Part shown: positions 53,541 to 64,000 of the stretch, in pieces
Position numbering within the stretch: the first letter of the stretch is position 1
How the letters are laid out: each line of letters opens with the position of its first letter
DNA from: Diadophis punctatus similis
Lineage: Eukaryota > Chordata > Lepidosauria > Squamata > Dipsadidae
NCBI GenBank assembly: GCA_023053685.1
Contig: JALIGW010000022.1
Span: 383,501-447,500, forward strand
Length of the DNA: 64,000 bases
Direction: 5' to 3'
Program-made: the position numbers and the translations under genes
Notes under the pieces: generated by a model
The model's input: only the letters and a program-made list of their open reading frames with translations
What the model was told of the DNA's origin: nothing
Database searches by the model: none

Positions 53541-54420
53541 TTGAATCGTTTTTGTTATGTTAATGATGCAGTTTCAAATCCTTCTACAACTTCTTCTTTG
53601 TTTGTAAGTATTAAGTCAAGTATGGACTTAATTATCTCCTCTAGTTCTCTTCTCTACCTTTTGGACAACAAAATTGTCAGTAAGGTTGGTTATTAACATA
53701 TTTTATTTCTCACTTGGTGCAAAATTAGTTTTCAAAGTTTCCATGCCTTTAATTTCTATGTCTGCCATAATATTTATATTTAGCACTTCCAGTATCAAAA
53801 TGAATAGCATCCTTTTCTTGTGCCTTTTTTATGTATTTAAAATCATTCTCATTTTGTTTTTAATCTGTCTCTTAGAAAAAGCTTAAGAGAGCTGAATGTA
53901 TAAATTCATTTAGGAACCTTTTAGTTTGCTGCCATTATTGAAGTATATATTTTATAGTCAGCATTCAGTGAAGAGATGGGCCTATAGTTTTATCTGCATT
54001 AAATCTGAATCTTATTTTGGAATCAAAGTAATATTTGCTCCCATTCAGGAATGTGGTACCTTTTACATCAATCAATACCTCATTATGTAAAATCTTTGTA
54101 AAATTCTGCCACTGGCCCACCTGGTCCTGGTGTTTGGTTGTTCTTTTGTGTCTTGATCTGCTTCTGATAATTCCATCATTGATATTCATTCATTTAATAG
54201 TTTTTGTCCTTTTCTGGTACTTTAGGCAATTCCATTTTTTTCCAAATATTCTTTAATTTTATTTTTCTGAAACTTCTTGCTCATACAGCTTTTCATAATA
54301 TTGAATTATTTTTGTTTATCCTCATTTGGTAGTATAGAGTTTCTTTCTCATCTACCAGCCTATGTGTCAATGTCTTCTCTTTCTCTGTTTTGATTTGTGT
54401 AAGTTCTGTTTAGCGTTTAC
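53541..54420 (-). mobile_element. second decayed LINE-like segment, antisense
   Basis: Around 54090-54140 the minus strand reads a TPGPGGPVAEFYK-like segment, close to the conserved L1 reverse-transcriptase motif with G-P-D-G and E-F-Y-K. The rest is AT-rich and broken. L1 origin is likely but not proven. Confidence 0.45.
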
Positions 54421-54466
54421 AGAGCACAGGACCTTCTGTTAGGGAAGGAGGAAGAATGTCTGTCTC

Positions 54467-54497
<31 letters not shown>

Positions 54498-57120
54498 GAT
54501 TGAAGGGTGGGAAAGCAAATTTTGTTGTTGTTGTTGTCATTTTTATGTGCACATCCCAAAAGCAAACCCCAGAATTTTTCAGTTCTAAATGTGAAGCCCG
54601 TGAGTGTGGAGGTCCTAGTACTAGCTGTACAGGGGCGGCTAGTCCTCGCAGATCCCCTTTTTGGATCTGATAAACCTAGAGAGATTCCCTACAGGAAGGG
54701 GGCCTTACTTCTACGAGAGAATCGGAAGTCCTTCCCAGAGTTTTTTTTAGTCTCTGAAACTGTTGAGCGCGTCACTAGCTAAGCCAAAGTGAACCTTACA
54801 TTTAAAGGATCATGGGAAGCTCTAGTTCGAGGGTGGCGGAGACCCTTGTGTGGGCTTGGAACCTGGGACGCCAGGAATATATCTGTATGACAGGAATGTG
54901 CAAAAGTAAAAGCAGGAAACTTGTGTAGAAAATGGGCTTTGCTGAGGGATGACACAGAGAAACAAAACAAAACAAAACAGCCAATTTGGCTAAATAAAGG
55001 TACTTAAGAAAACAGAAAAGGAAAAATGTTGAGGTGTTTGTTGTTTCTTCTCTCTCTCTTCTTCTCTCTCTCTTATATGTAACCACGTGGTTTGTTTGTT
55101 AAGACTTGTGCCTTCCCTAATTTTAACTGAGATTTATGGCAGGAAGGACTTGTGTGTGTGTCCTGTCATCCTCTTTGTCCATGTTTTGTGTCTGTGTACG
55201 TCTTTGTCTTGTCTTGTGCGCACTCGAGGTAATTGCAACTGTAAAATATCTCTGTTTCCTAGAGATATGAATTTCAAATTGTTAGAAAATTAAAAGCACT
55301 GAAAAGAAAGGAAAATGTCTTTGCCCAGTTAGGACTGGCCAACCTGATCTGGGACAAGGAACAGAGTTCAATTTTCCTATTCCTCTCGGTGTTTTTAAGA
55401 AAAGCCAAAATTTAAGGGACAATGTTTTAAGTTAATTTACAGGAAAATTTCATTTTTACATTTACTGTATGTACATGCAAACAGTTTTAATATTGCTCTT
55501 CTGTGATGTTTAATGGATGCCAATTCTCTGCTAAGATGGAAATGTCTGTTCATTTTTTCCCCCCGGTGATGTCTCCATTTTGTTATAATTGATTTAACTG
55601 CGATACTGATGTGTTGATTGTTTTCCTCAAACCCTGCCTGCAAGCTATCTACCCCCCCCCCCCCAATCTCTAATCCTTTTACAATGCCTCTCGTGGTAGA
55701 ATTACCAGCAAAAGGGGGAAGGGACCCTGTTCTTATGTCTTTCAGCCCTGCACACATGATCCTGAAGCCTATGGAAGCAGAGCAAATGGGCTCAGACACT
55801 GCCTCCAGTAAAGACATTCCATCCATTTGAGCCAGAAGTGGGTTTGAATCTAGTCCTCTAGTCATCACAGCAACCAGAGTGGAGCAGATCTTTCCAAGCC
55901 TGACTGACCAGCCTTACCACCAACACCTAAGGCCACCCAGCAGACATGAATGAAAGGACCCTGAGATGGACAAATAAAGACCAAACATCTATTTTCAATC
56001 CCCAGCAGACAGCTGAAAAGACTAGGGGGGAGGGGGGAACTTCATTGTAAAGTTTTTCTTTCCTTCTTTGCTTCAGTCACAGAAATTCATTGTAAAGTTT
56101 TTCTTTCTTTCTTTGCTTCAGTCACAGAAATTCATTGTAAAGTTTTTCTTTCTTTCTTTGCTTCAGTCACAGAAATTCATTGTAACGTTTCTCTTTCTTG
56201 TCTCATCTATATTGTAATCAGTTTAATGTACTCATGTAAGAATTGTATTGGGAGTGGTTGCCACAGTGAGTTCTGTACACTTTAGATTTCTGTCTAGTGG
56301 GAGGTAAATTTGTAGCTGCATACACAAACACACAGACACGCCATTCAGAATTAGACTGAGGTTATCCCTTTTTCACCTACCTCCACCCAAAGCTGCTTTT
56401 AGCTTGCTGTTTTTTTGTTGTTGTTGTTGTTTTGACTCCTGCTTTGTGGCATTAAAGCCCAGGCAGTCATATCTCCCTGCTAATTCCATGGGGGAAGGGG
56501 ACAGGTCCCCTCAGGCAATTTCCCCACTTGAAGAGCTAGCAGAAAGGATCTTCGAAAACCCAAGGCCTGACTGCTGCCCAGTAAAGCAGGGTATTTTGCA
56601 CTGGTGGTCTCAGGAGTAAGAGTCCCAGGGCTCATTCTAAAAAAAAAAAAAAAAAAAAAAAAAGGAAAAGCCTAGATTGCACACTGGCTAATTTCAATTT
56701 GGACTCACAAATCCTAGATGCACTAAAGTAAGAGCTAGGGCAGATTCAAGAACCATCCCTTGGAAATGGGCAGCCTGTGATTTCAAGGTAAACCATGGCT
56801 GTGGGAATATTGTGGGGCCTGTGCTTGCTTGAAACCTGTCTGGGAGCTCATCGAAAGTGTTATCAAACATCTGAACATAATTGGCATGGAAAATTGGATA
56901 CTGTAAATTTATTGCCAGAACTTTTGCCCTGGCCATTGACCATCATGGTTGAAAGCTCTCCTTTTGGGAGCCACTGAAGGAATCCTGCTGCTGCCTCTTT
57001 CAACTGCCTCTTTCAACGTCTTCCCCTCTGCATCAGGGAAAATTGAAAGCACCCATAAAATCTCCCTGACCTGATCAATTTGAAGCTTGTGTCAAAACAT
57101 GTGTTGCACTCACATGTTTT
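54421..57120 (+). other. unassigned interior of the LTR element
   Basis: No long conserved frame is seen. It contains GT runs (about 54464-54490), a C run (55652-55664), three 45-bp tandem repeats (56041-56175), a 23-base A run (about 56639-56663) and a small frame at 56795-56977 that opens with a hydrophobic leader. Retroviral leader or gene remnants are possible but not recognisable. Confidence 0.4.
56041..56200. repeat. 45-bp tandem repeat, three full copies and a partial
   Basis: Copies start at 56041, 56086 and 56131, each beginning TTCATTGTAAAG and ending CAGTCACAGAAA. A diverged partial copy follows at 56176. Confidence 0.93.
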
Positions 57121-57138
57121 GAAAAAAAAAATGAGGGA
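57121..57138 (+). other. polypurine tract
   Basis: GAAAAAAAAAATGAGGGA lies one base before the TG that opens the 3' LTR, the position expected for plus-strand priming. Confidence 0.75.
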
Positions 57139-57139
57139 T

Positions 57140-57710
57140 TGTAGAAAGTTAGCACCCACCCCTCTCCTAGGAAATGAGATATCCTAGGAGATATTAAAAT
57201 GTAGGAAATATTCTGTGGAACACATCTGGAAACATGCTAAACAAACAAAAGACTCCTCTTGGAAAACCCCCACGCCTTGCAAATGGGTCATTAAGGACTG
57301 GGCCCAGCACACACATTCCTCTCACCTGGCTGAAAGTCTTCTGCATAACAAAACCATAATAGGATTTGCCCAAGGCCCTTTCATTTCAGCCAAAGCTGGA
57401 TTAGACAAAAGCCAAGAGCCACCCCAGCATGCCCCTGGGGGGTCTGAGAGCCAATGGGATACATTTCTATACAGGAAAAGGAAATCTAAGAGGTGGGACC
57501 CAACTTAGACTATAAAAACCAGGAACTCAGCATTCCTCTTTCTCTTTTTCTCTTCACCACACCTGGAACCATGTAAGTTACCTTTTCTGTACAGGGGCTC
57601 CTGCCATGTGCTCCTGTCCACCATTAAACCTTCCTTCCAAGCAACCTTCATGAATCCAGTGTCTTTTTCCCCACTTGGAACTGAACCTAAAAGGATATTT
57701 CCTTATAACA
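57140..57710 (+). repeat. 3' LTR (571 bp)
   Basis: It is identical to the 5' LTR by eye except for three missing T residues after 'ACATGC'. The TATA box is at 57511. It is followed directly by the GTGC duplication. Confidence 0.93.
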
Positions 57711-57714
57711 GTGC

Positions 57715-59320
57715 CAGGGTGGGGGCAGCTGCTCAGGGGGCAGATCACACAGCAGAGGGGAGGGCTGCAGGCCGGGAAATGCAGAGCGATCCCTGGGTGG
57801 ACAAGGAACCGGGCAGCGTTTTGTGCATCCACCTCCCCACCCCAAAGCATCCTTTGCTAAGAAGTTGATCCCACAGTTATCGCGGGAAGATTGGCCACAA
57901 GATGAGGGACACAGGCCTGATCTCTTGCTCTTTGGGGGGGGGGGAAACAAAGGGCAAAGGAAGGCCTGGGGGATGGGGCCCCCTCTCAGCCAGAAGTGCC
58001 CCTGCTGCCCTGGGCTGTGAATGTCAGGAATCTGAAATGGCTGCTGAGGACTTTTCTCAACATTTCCAGTAGCTTTTGAACAACACCCCCCCCCGCCGCC
58101 GCCAATGAAGTGTATAGAGAGGACCTCCCTTCCCCCAATCCAAGTCCCGAATGGCTTTTCCCTCTCCCAGGTGCCTGGAGCAGGAGCCACTACTGAGCTA
58201 GTGAAGGGAGCTGAGCCTTGGAGGTGGGGAGCAGGGACCGGGCAGCCTGGGGCCCACGGCAGCCGCTGGGCCTTCCTTCTCTCACAAGCTTTCTCCATCC
58301 TGCTGAACGACTCACTCTCTTTGCGGAGGAGAAAGGCATTCCCAGGAACATCCTTGGCATTTGAGCCCTCCCTTCGCTTCCCTGGTGCTGGCTAATGGAG
58401 GGTGTGAGGCTTTCACAATCCCTGTGAGGTCAGGGGTGGGGTCGGCAGTGGCAGAGATGCCAAGGTTGGTGGAAACTTAATCTTGTAAGATTATCCTGCT
58501 GTTTTTGTATCAGCCCAATAATCCCCTGGCACCAGAACCTCTCCCATGCCATCTCGGGACACGCTGGCGGCGGCCCTGAATCTTTGCACGTTAGAAAACA
58601 GGGCTGTGGCGCAACCACAGGGGTTCCTGGGCTTGTATGGAGAGCTCTCCATTCCCAGCGTAGGGAACATTCCCTGCTCTCGGCTGGGCGTCTCCCGCTG
58701 AGGGGTGCAAGAGAGGCCGTCCAACAGGCGCTCTGATGGGCAGCTTTGCCAAAACTACTGCCGCAGGGGAGGCCCTTGAAGCTGTGAAGGGCTCCAAGCA
58801 GAGGGGGGCTTCTCGTCCTTTTCATCTTCCTGACACCCCCCCCCCACTTTCCTTCCGCAGTGGCACTGCAGGTTCCTCTGCAAAAGCCTTGGGTGAAAAT
58901 GCTGGGCGCTGCAGGCAGCTCAGCCTCCCTGGCATGCCTGACATGGACAAGGCGTGGGAAGCGTTGCCAGCAGCCTCCGGACCATCTGCAGGGAGGGCCA
59001 CCCACCCTCCCCAGCTGCTCCCCGGCCAGGACACTGGCTTGGGGGTCCCCAGTGGCCCGGTAGGTGGGAAGCGCCCAGGAGGAACCTTTCCTCTCTTCCC
59101 GGTGATTCTCCCGAGGACCAAGTTGGGTGCAGGGCACGTTCTGTCCCCAGGTGGGGGGTGACCTGGCAGCGGTCCTGCCCAGAGAGAAAGTGTTATGCAA
59201 GCAGGTGATGCGGCTATCGGAGGCTGAAACCCATCTCAGCTCCACCCAGCCTGCCTTCAAAGCTGCCCTCTGGGATCAGGTTCTGCCAGGAGGGGACACG
59301 CCTTCCTCTTGGTCCCTGTA
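57715..59320. other. stretch between the LTR element and the CYP2 gene
   Basis: No coding exon or clear repeat is supported; frames on both strands lack family similarity. It probably includes the CYP2 upstream regulatory region. Confidence 0.35.
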
Positions 59321-59327
59321 CCCGGGG

Positions 59328-59335
59328 CATAAAAG
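59328..59335 (+). promoter_or_regulatory. TATA-like box of the CYP2 gene
   Basis: CATAAAAG lies about 80 bases before the start codon, consistent with a short 5' UTR and a TATA-driven promoter of the kind common in tissue-restricted P450 genes. Confidence 0.55.
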
Positions 59336-59413
59336 CAGGCACGGGAGACAGACACTCGTGCCCACTGGCTCCTTCGAAGCCTTCTCCCAGCCAGGCCAAC
59401 CAGGGTTCCAACC

Positions 59414-60149
59414 ATGGAAGCCAGCGCAGCCACGGTTCTCCTCCTGGCTCTCTGCCTTTCCTGCCTGCTGCTGCTCCTCCGAGGAGGACAATGGGGCACC
59501 AAGGCACGCCTGCCCCCTGGACCTCGGCCCTTGCCCTTCATCGGCAACCTGCTTCACCTGGATGCCAAGAACATGATCAAATCCCTGCTGGAGGTAAGCT
59601 CAGCCTCTGCCACAAATCAGGGACCTGCGTGGCAGAAACGGTGGGGGCAGCGATGCTCTGTGGAGGACTCCTGTGGTCCTTGAAGGCGGCAGTGGTCAAG
59701 CAAGGCAGGTCGAGGGCCAAGGTGTCTCCTGGTCACGGGACATCGCAAGGGAGGCACTGCCCGGTCCAAGACCTCCTCCCCTTGTGTGCCCCCAGCTAAG
59801 CAGGCAGTACGGCTCGCTCTTCACCATCCACATGGGGTCCCGGCCGGTGGTGGTGCTGTGCGGGTACCAGACGGTGAAGGAGGCCCTGGTAGACCGAGGC
59901 GAGGAGTTCAGTGGCCGCGGAGACATGCCGGTCTTGTTCCGATTCACTCAGGGCAATGGTGAGTCCGGCTGGCTGCAGAGCTTTCCTTGGGGCTGCCATC
60001 GGCAGGAGAACGGTGGGCAGGGGAGCCAGCGGGGCCATCAGCTTCCCTAAAAAGGTGACTGCCCCAGGATGGGTGAGGAGGGCAGCCGGCAGGCTCCAAG
60101 CAGTCTCTTGCAAGGCATGCTCTTCTGTGGGAGCAATCCTTTTTCCAGG

Positions 60150-60212
<63 letters not shown>

Positions 60213-60746
60213 GTCCATCCCAGTCTAGGGAGGAGCAGTTTGCCCTTTCTTGTTTGTGGACATCGGGTGCTCTCCGGCTGTCAACCTGGTGACCCTCTGG
60301 CTGTCCGGCAGAAGTGGCTTCCCCTGATGGGGCCTCCCCCGCCCTTGACTCCTCTGCCCCCCCTCCCCCCCATCCAGGCGTCGCCTTCTCCAACGGGGAG
60401 AAGTGGAAGATCCTAAGGCGGTTTGCCATTCAGACCTTAAGGGACTTCGGGATGGGCAAGCGCAGCATTGAGGAGCGAATCCAGGAGGAGGCCCAGTGCC
60501 TGGTGAAGGAGCTGGCCAAGAGGACAGGTGCGCAGGGCTTCCGGGGTGATGGTGGTGGTGGTGTGCGCGCTTGGACTGGCTGAGCTGCGCCTTCACTCCC
60601 TCCAAGGGGGACTTTCCTCCAGCAACTTCTTAGAACAGTTAATTGCACGCTTTAAAAAGGCTGATCAGCAAGGAGGGATCTAGCAAACCGCTCGGGAACG
60701 CTCCGCCTGGCCCCAGGAAGGAGGGGCAGGATGGGGGTGAATGAGC

Positions 60747-60800
<54 letters not shown>

Positions 60801-63495
60801 AATAATAATAATAATAGCAGCAAAGATGAAGAGCAGGACGAGAAGCAGACGTTTCACTTTAACAGAATAACCGAGTTGGAAGGGGCCTCGGAGGTCTTCT
60901 AGTCCAACCCCCTTGCTCAAGCAGGAGACCTTATACTATTTCAGGCAAATGGCTGTCCAATCTCTTCCTGAAAACCTCCAGTGATGGAGCTCCCGCAACT
61001 TCTGGAGGGAAGCCGTTCCACTGGTTAATTGTTCTGACTGTCAGGAAGTTTCTGCTTGGTGCTAAGTTGCTTCTCTCCTTGATGAGTTTCCATCTGTTGC
61101 TTTGTGTTCTGCCTTCGGGTGCTTTGGAGGATAGGTGGACCCCCTCCCTCTTTTTTGTGGCAGCCCCTCAGATATTGGAAGACTGCTATCCTATCTCCCC
61201 TAGTTCTTCTTTTCACTAGACTACCCAGTTCCTGCAACCATTCTTTGTATGTTTTAGCCTCCAGTCTCCTAATCCCCTTTGTTGCTCTTTTCTGCACTCT
61301 TTCCAGAGTCTCAACATCTTTTTTGTATTGTGGCAACCAAAACTGTATGCAATGTTCCAAGTATGCTCTCACCAAGGCATTATAGAGTGCCTTCAAGTGA
61401 TCTCAGTTCTGTCCCTCTGCAGCCTAGGATTGCACTGGCCGCTGCCGCCCACTGCTGGCTCATGTTTAAATGATTGTCCACTAGGAGTCCAAGGTCCCCC
61501 TCGCACAATTGCTGCTGTCAAGCCAGGTTTCGCCCAATCTGTACTTGTACTTTTGGTTTTGCCTGCCTAGGTGTAAAACCTTACTTTTCTCCACATTAAA
61601 TTTCATTGTTCGAATCTGTCAAGATCCTTCTGTATCTTATCTTAAGCCTACCTTCTGGGATGTTGACTGCTCCTGCCAGTTTAGTGTCATCAGCAAATTT
61701 GATGTCCCCCTTCTACCCCATTGTCTAAATCATTGATGAAGATGTTGAAGAATCCTGGGCTTAAGACAGAGCCTTGGGGCACCCCACTGCTTACTCCCCC
61801 CCCCCATGTAGGTGCAGTTCCATTAATCCGAGTGTGCTTGGTCAGCCAGTTATGACTCCATCTAGTGGTGAGGCTGCCTAACCCACATTTTTCTATCTTC
61901 ACGGAGGGTTCTGTTCTCAGAGATTCAGGCTGCCCCTTTGGGCAATTCTTGCTATCTCACTTTTGTGACGAATACCAGCATTTGGGGTGAGGGGAGCTGG
62001 CTGGCCAGCCCACCTCTCAGCCCCTTGGGCCTTTCGCTTTTGGTGCTGCAGAGCCCTTTGACCCCACGTTCCTGCTTGGCTGCTCGGTCTCCAACGTCAT
62101 CTGCTCCATAGTCTTCGGAGACCGGTTTGACTACGAGGACCAGCATTTCCTGACCTTCATCGGGCTGATCAACGACAACTTCCGCCTCTTCAGCTCTCCT
62201 TGTGCCCAGGTGAGCACCTTCTCAGGGGGGGGGGGGCAGGCAGAGGAGGTAGACAGGCCTTGAAAGGGAAGAAGCAGCCCCTCCGCTGCCCCTCTTTCCT
62301 GTCAGGCCCTCCTGTGGGGTTTTGTGGCCATGGCAGCTTCCACTACCTTCTTTCTGATTTTTATCAAGCTGGGCTGGCATGAAAAAGTTTTTGGGGTTTT
62401 TAAAATTTTAAGATTTTACCAAATTTTAATTGTATTAAATCAGGGCCACATCGAATATTTTCTTTTAAATGTATATATATATTTTAATGTTTATATTGTG
62501 TTTTTACTTGGCTGTTCACCGCCCTGAGTCCCCTGGAGAAGGGCGGTATATAAATTTAATTAAACTAAACTAAAACTAAACTAATCTTAAGGTTTAATCT
62601 TCAAAGTATTCAAAGATTTCTTCTCAGCCTCCGGCATTCCTTTCATGGCATCAGCCCAAAGGTGCTTCGGTTTGAAAGAGGCCACTTACATTGAAATGGA
62701 ACAGTCCTCCCTCAACCGAAGGGAAGGGATGCGGCACCACCCATCTCCTGTTTACAGCACAGTCCTTTCAGCAGTCCCAAGCCAAGGAGGTTCCACACCC
62801 CTTTGCACCGATTCAGGGACCCTGAGGGCACAGAGGAACCCCCAAGTGGCCTCAGCAGAACTGAAGAAGCTTCTTGGATGAGAAGTGAAACAACTTCAAG
62901 AAAAAACAAAGCCCAGTTGCCTTTTGAAGAAGCACCTTTGGGATGGTGTCATGAAAGGGATGCAAAGGCAAAGGCAACCTTTGGCTCAGCTCTGGATCTG
63001 GGCCTTGCTGGCCCATCTCAAAGCACATTCGAGATGAGGGGAGACCCCCGTGCCCCCCTCACTTTCTCCTCTGCGCGATCAAGGGCTGAAGGTGGGAGGC
63101 CCTCCTGTGTTTGCTGAGCCTCCTGAAGCAGCTGCCACAACTGCCGAGGGGAAGCTTGGAAGCTCCCAAAGAAGGGTGGGATTGTGTGGCTGGGAGGGGG
63201 TCTTTGTATCCTTTGCCCCTGCTTCCCAATAGGGATTGGCCTGATTGCCTTCCACTCCCACCCCCCACCCTCACTTCTTTGGCTGCCTCCATATCCCATC
63301 CCTGCTCCTTCTTTCTAGATGTACAACATTTTCCCCCACATCATGTATTACCTGCCTGGACCACACAACCAGATATTTGCCAACTTTGAGAAGCTGCGGG
63401 CCCTGGTGAAGGAGATGGCCAAGGCCCACCAGGCCAGCCTGGACCCCAGCTGCCCACGCGATTTTATAGACTGCTTCCTCCTGAAGATGCAGCAG
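59414..63495 (+). CDS. CYP2-family cytochrome P450, first five exons (gene continues beyond the window)
   Basis: Coding exons 59414-59593, 59796-59958, 60378-60527, 62052-62209 and 63319-63495 have the sizes and phases typical of CYP2 exons 1-5 (180, 163, 150, 158 and 177 bases). The protein opens with a hydrophobic signal anchor (about residues 5-22, [14 protein letters not shown]) followed by the proline hinge [15 protein letters not shown], placing it on the ER membrane. Helix C motif WKILRRF (heme propionate contacts) and [11 protein letters not shown] follow, as in CYP2A/2G/2B enzymes. The heme-binding Cys loop and the K-helix lie in exons outside the window. Position next to EGLN2 matches the human CYP2A-CYP2B-CYP2F-CYP2S cluster, so a CYP2A/2G-like assignment is likely, but the subfamily cannot be fixed. 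Intron 3 contains a CR1 and a GAT microsatellite. Confidence 0.93.
60152..60210. repeat. (GT)n microsatellite in CYP2 intron 2
   Basis: About 29 GT units, uninterrupted. Confidence 0.97.
60747..60816. repeat. (GAT)n then (AAT)n microsatellite at a CR1 end
   Basis: About 18 GAT units run into AAT units about 40 bases before the 3' end of the minus-strand CR1 at 60858. It may have arisen from the retroposon tail. Confidence 0.93.
60858..61925 (-). mobile_element. CR1 LINE 3' fragment in CYP2 intron 3
   Basis: The left end GGTCTTCTAGTCCAACCCCC is the reverse complement of the CR1 terminus. On the minus strand the CR1 C-terminal protein is readable in pieces ([39 protein letters not shown]) with frameshifts. 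It is more decayed than the copy at 9214-10967 and lies antisense to the gene. Confidence 0.88.
62330..62590 (+). mobile_element. L2/CR1-type retroposon 3' end in CYP2 intron 4
   Basis: ACCGCCCTGAGTCCCCTGGAG, AAGGGCGGTATATAAAT and an ACTAAACTAAA tail form a complete 3' terminus. Upstream is AT-rich sequence. Confidence 0.7.
62862..62953 (-). repeat. dispersed repeat, copy 2 (CYP2 intron)
   Basis: This is the inverse match of 16042-16170: CTGAAGAAGCTTCTTGGATG and CAGTTGCCTTTTGAAGAAGC are shared after reverse complementing. Confidence 0.6.
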
Positions 63496-64000
63496 GTGAG
63501 AATGGGCTTTGTAGTCCCCTGTGGGGGCCGTGGGGGCTTCCATGGCAGAGGAGGGGCAAGGTTGCTGCCTGTCAAACGTAGAGTGGTGGTCCTGTCACAG
63601 TGCAATTTGAGGAAGGGGGGAGACAGCGCCGGGTTCCTCTCCGCAAAATCTTCTCGGCTGCTGCTGCTGTCCAGAGGCTGAACCTCCTGCTGGCCGCAAA
63701 GGCCGGGGAGACCCTGGGCTGCCTCTGGAGGGGAGGGGGGGGAAGAGGAGCCCCTCCTTTCTGTTACCTCTGCTTCCCGAGCCACACCTGCCCTCCCCCA
63801 CCCCCGCCAGCAAGGCAGGGAAGAGCAATGGCTGATGGGAACTTAGCGGCCAGATGCGGCTCCTGGGCAGCCCAGATGCTAGCCTCCCATCCAGGGGATC
63901 GGCTCTTACAGCCGCAGGATCTGAAAATTCAGGGTGGGCAGGAAAAATCTCCCTGCCTCCCGGCAAGGCAATCCCGTAGTCGCATGAAGCCCCTCCCTGC

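Larger units (their letters stand above)
51635..57710 (+). mobile_element. 6.1-kb LTR retroelement (endogenous retrovirus-like), apparently non-autonomous
   Basis: Two directly repeated LTRs (51635-52208 and 57140-57710) begin TG and end CA. A 4-bp target duplication GTGC (51631-51634 and 57711-57714) flanks the whole unit. A primer site two bases after the 5' LTR matches tRNA-Arg for 11 bases, and a polypurine tract precedes the 3' LTR. The LTRs differ only by a 3-bp indel. The interior (52209-57139) has no recognisable gag, protease, reverse transcriptase, integrase or env frame in the element's own orientation. About 1.9 kb of it (52500-54420) is decayed LINE sequence in antisense. The structure supports one recent insertion of a defective element whose proteins were supplied elsewhere. 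Confidence 0.9.

Overview
The window is vertebrate nuclear DNA. The genes are interrupted by GT-AG (and two GC-AG) introns, first exons lie in CpG-rich DNA, and LINE, hAT and LTR elements are abundant. The repeats point to a squamate, most likely a snake: L2/CR1 tails of the type ending GGGCGGCATATAAG, a minus-strand LINE whose 3' end carries an AATAG microsatellite, and several hAT miniature elements. Species was not determined.

The gene order matches the human 19q13.2 block, including orientations: COQ8B (-, 4873-8640), ITPKC (+, about 12916-21148), ACTMAP/C19orf54 (-, 22936-25329), SNRPA (+, 26423-28909), a RhoU/RhoV-type small GTPase (+, 31040-32633), RAB4B (+, 35403-38276), EGLN2 (+, 45393-48974) and the first five coding exons of a CYP2-family P450 (+, from 59414, running off the right end). 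Human has MIA between SNRPA and RAB4B; here no MIA is visible and a three-exon Rho gene sits in the interval. I rebuilt exons by splice sites, reading phase and family similarity. Totals are 541 codons for COQ8B, 295 for ACTMAP, 281 for SNRPA, 226 for the Rho gene, 213 for RAB4B and 303 for EGLN2, all without internal stops.

The genes are mostly housekeeping and do not form one pathway. They cover coenzyme Q biosynthesis support (COQ8B), inositol phosphate signalling (ITPKC), actin N-terminal maturation (ACTMAP), U1 snRNP (SNRPA), Rho and Rab GTPases, oxygen sensing (EGLN2) and a monooxygenase (CYP2). ACTMAP and SNRPA are divergent over a short CCAAT-rich region and probably share a promoter.

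Intergenic and intronic DNA is rich in mobile elements. A 6.1-kb LTR element (51635-57710) has a 4-bp target duplication, LTRs that differ only by a 3-bp indel, a tRNA-Arg-like primer site and a polypurine tract. Its interior shows no recognisable gag, pol or env and carries decayed antisense LINE sequence. Five compact hAT-type elements have exact 8-bp target duplications; one is nested in a LINE and another in a larger hAT-like element. A 5'-truncated CR1 with a near-intact reverse transcriptase lies just upstream of COQ8B. Long poly-C/poly-G runs and microsatellites are frequent, some right next to splice donors.
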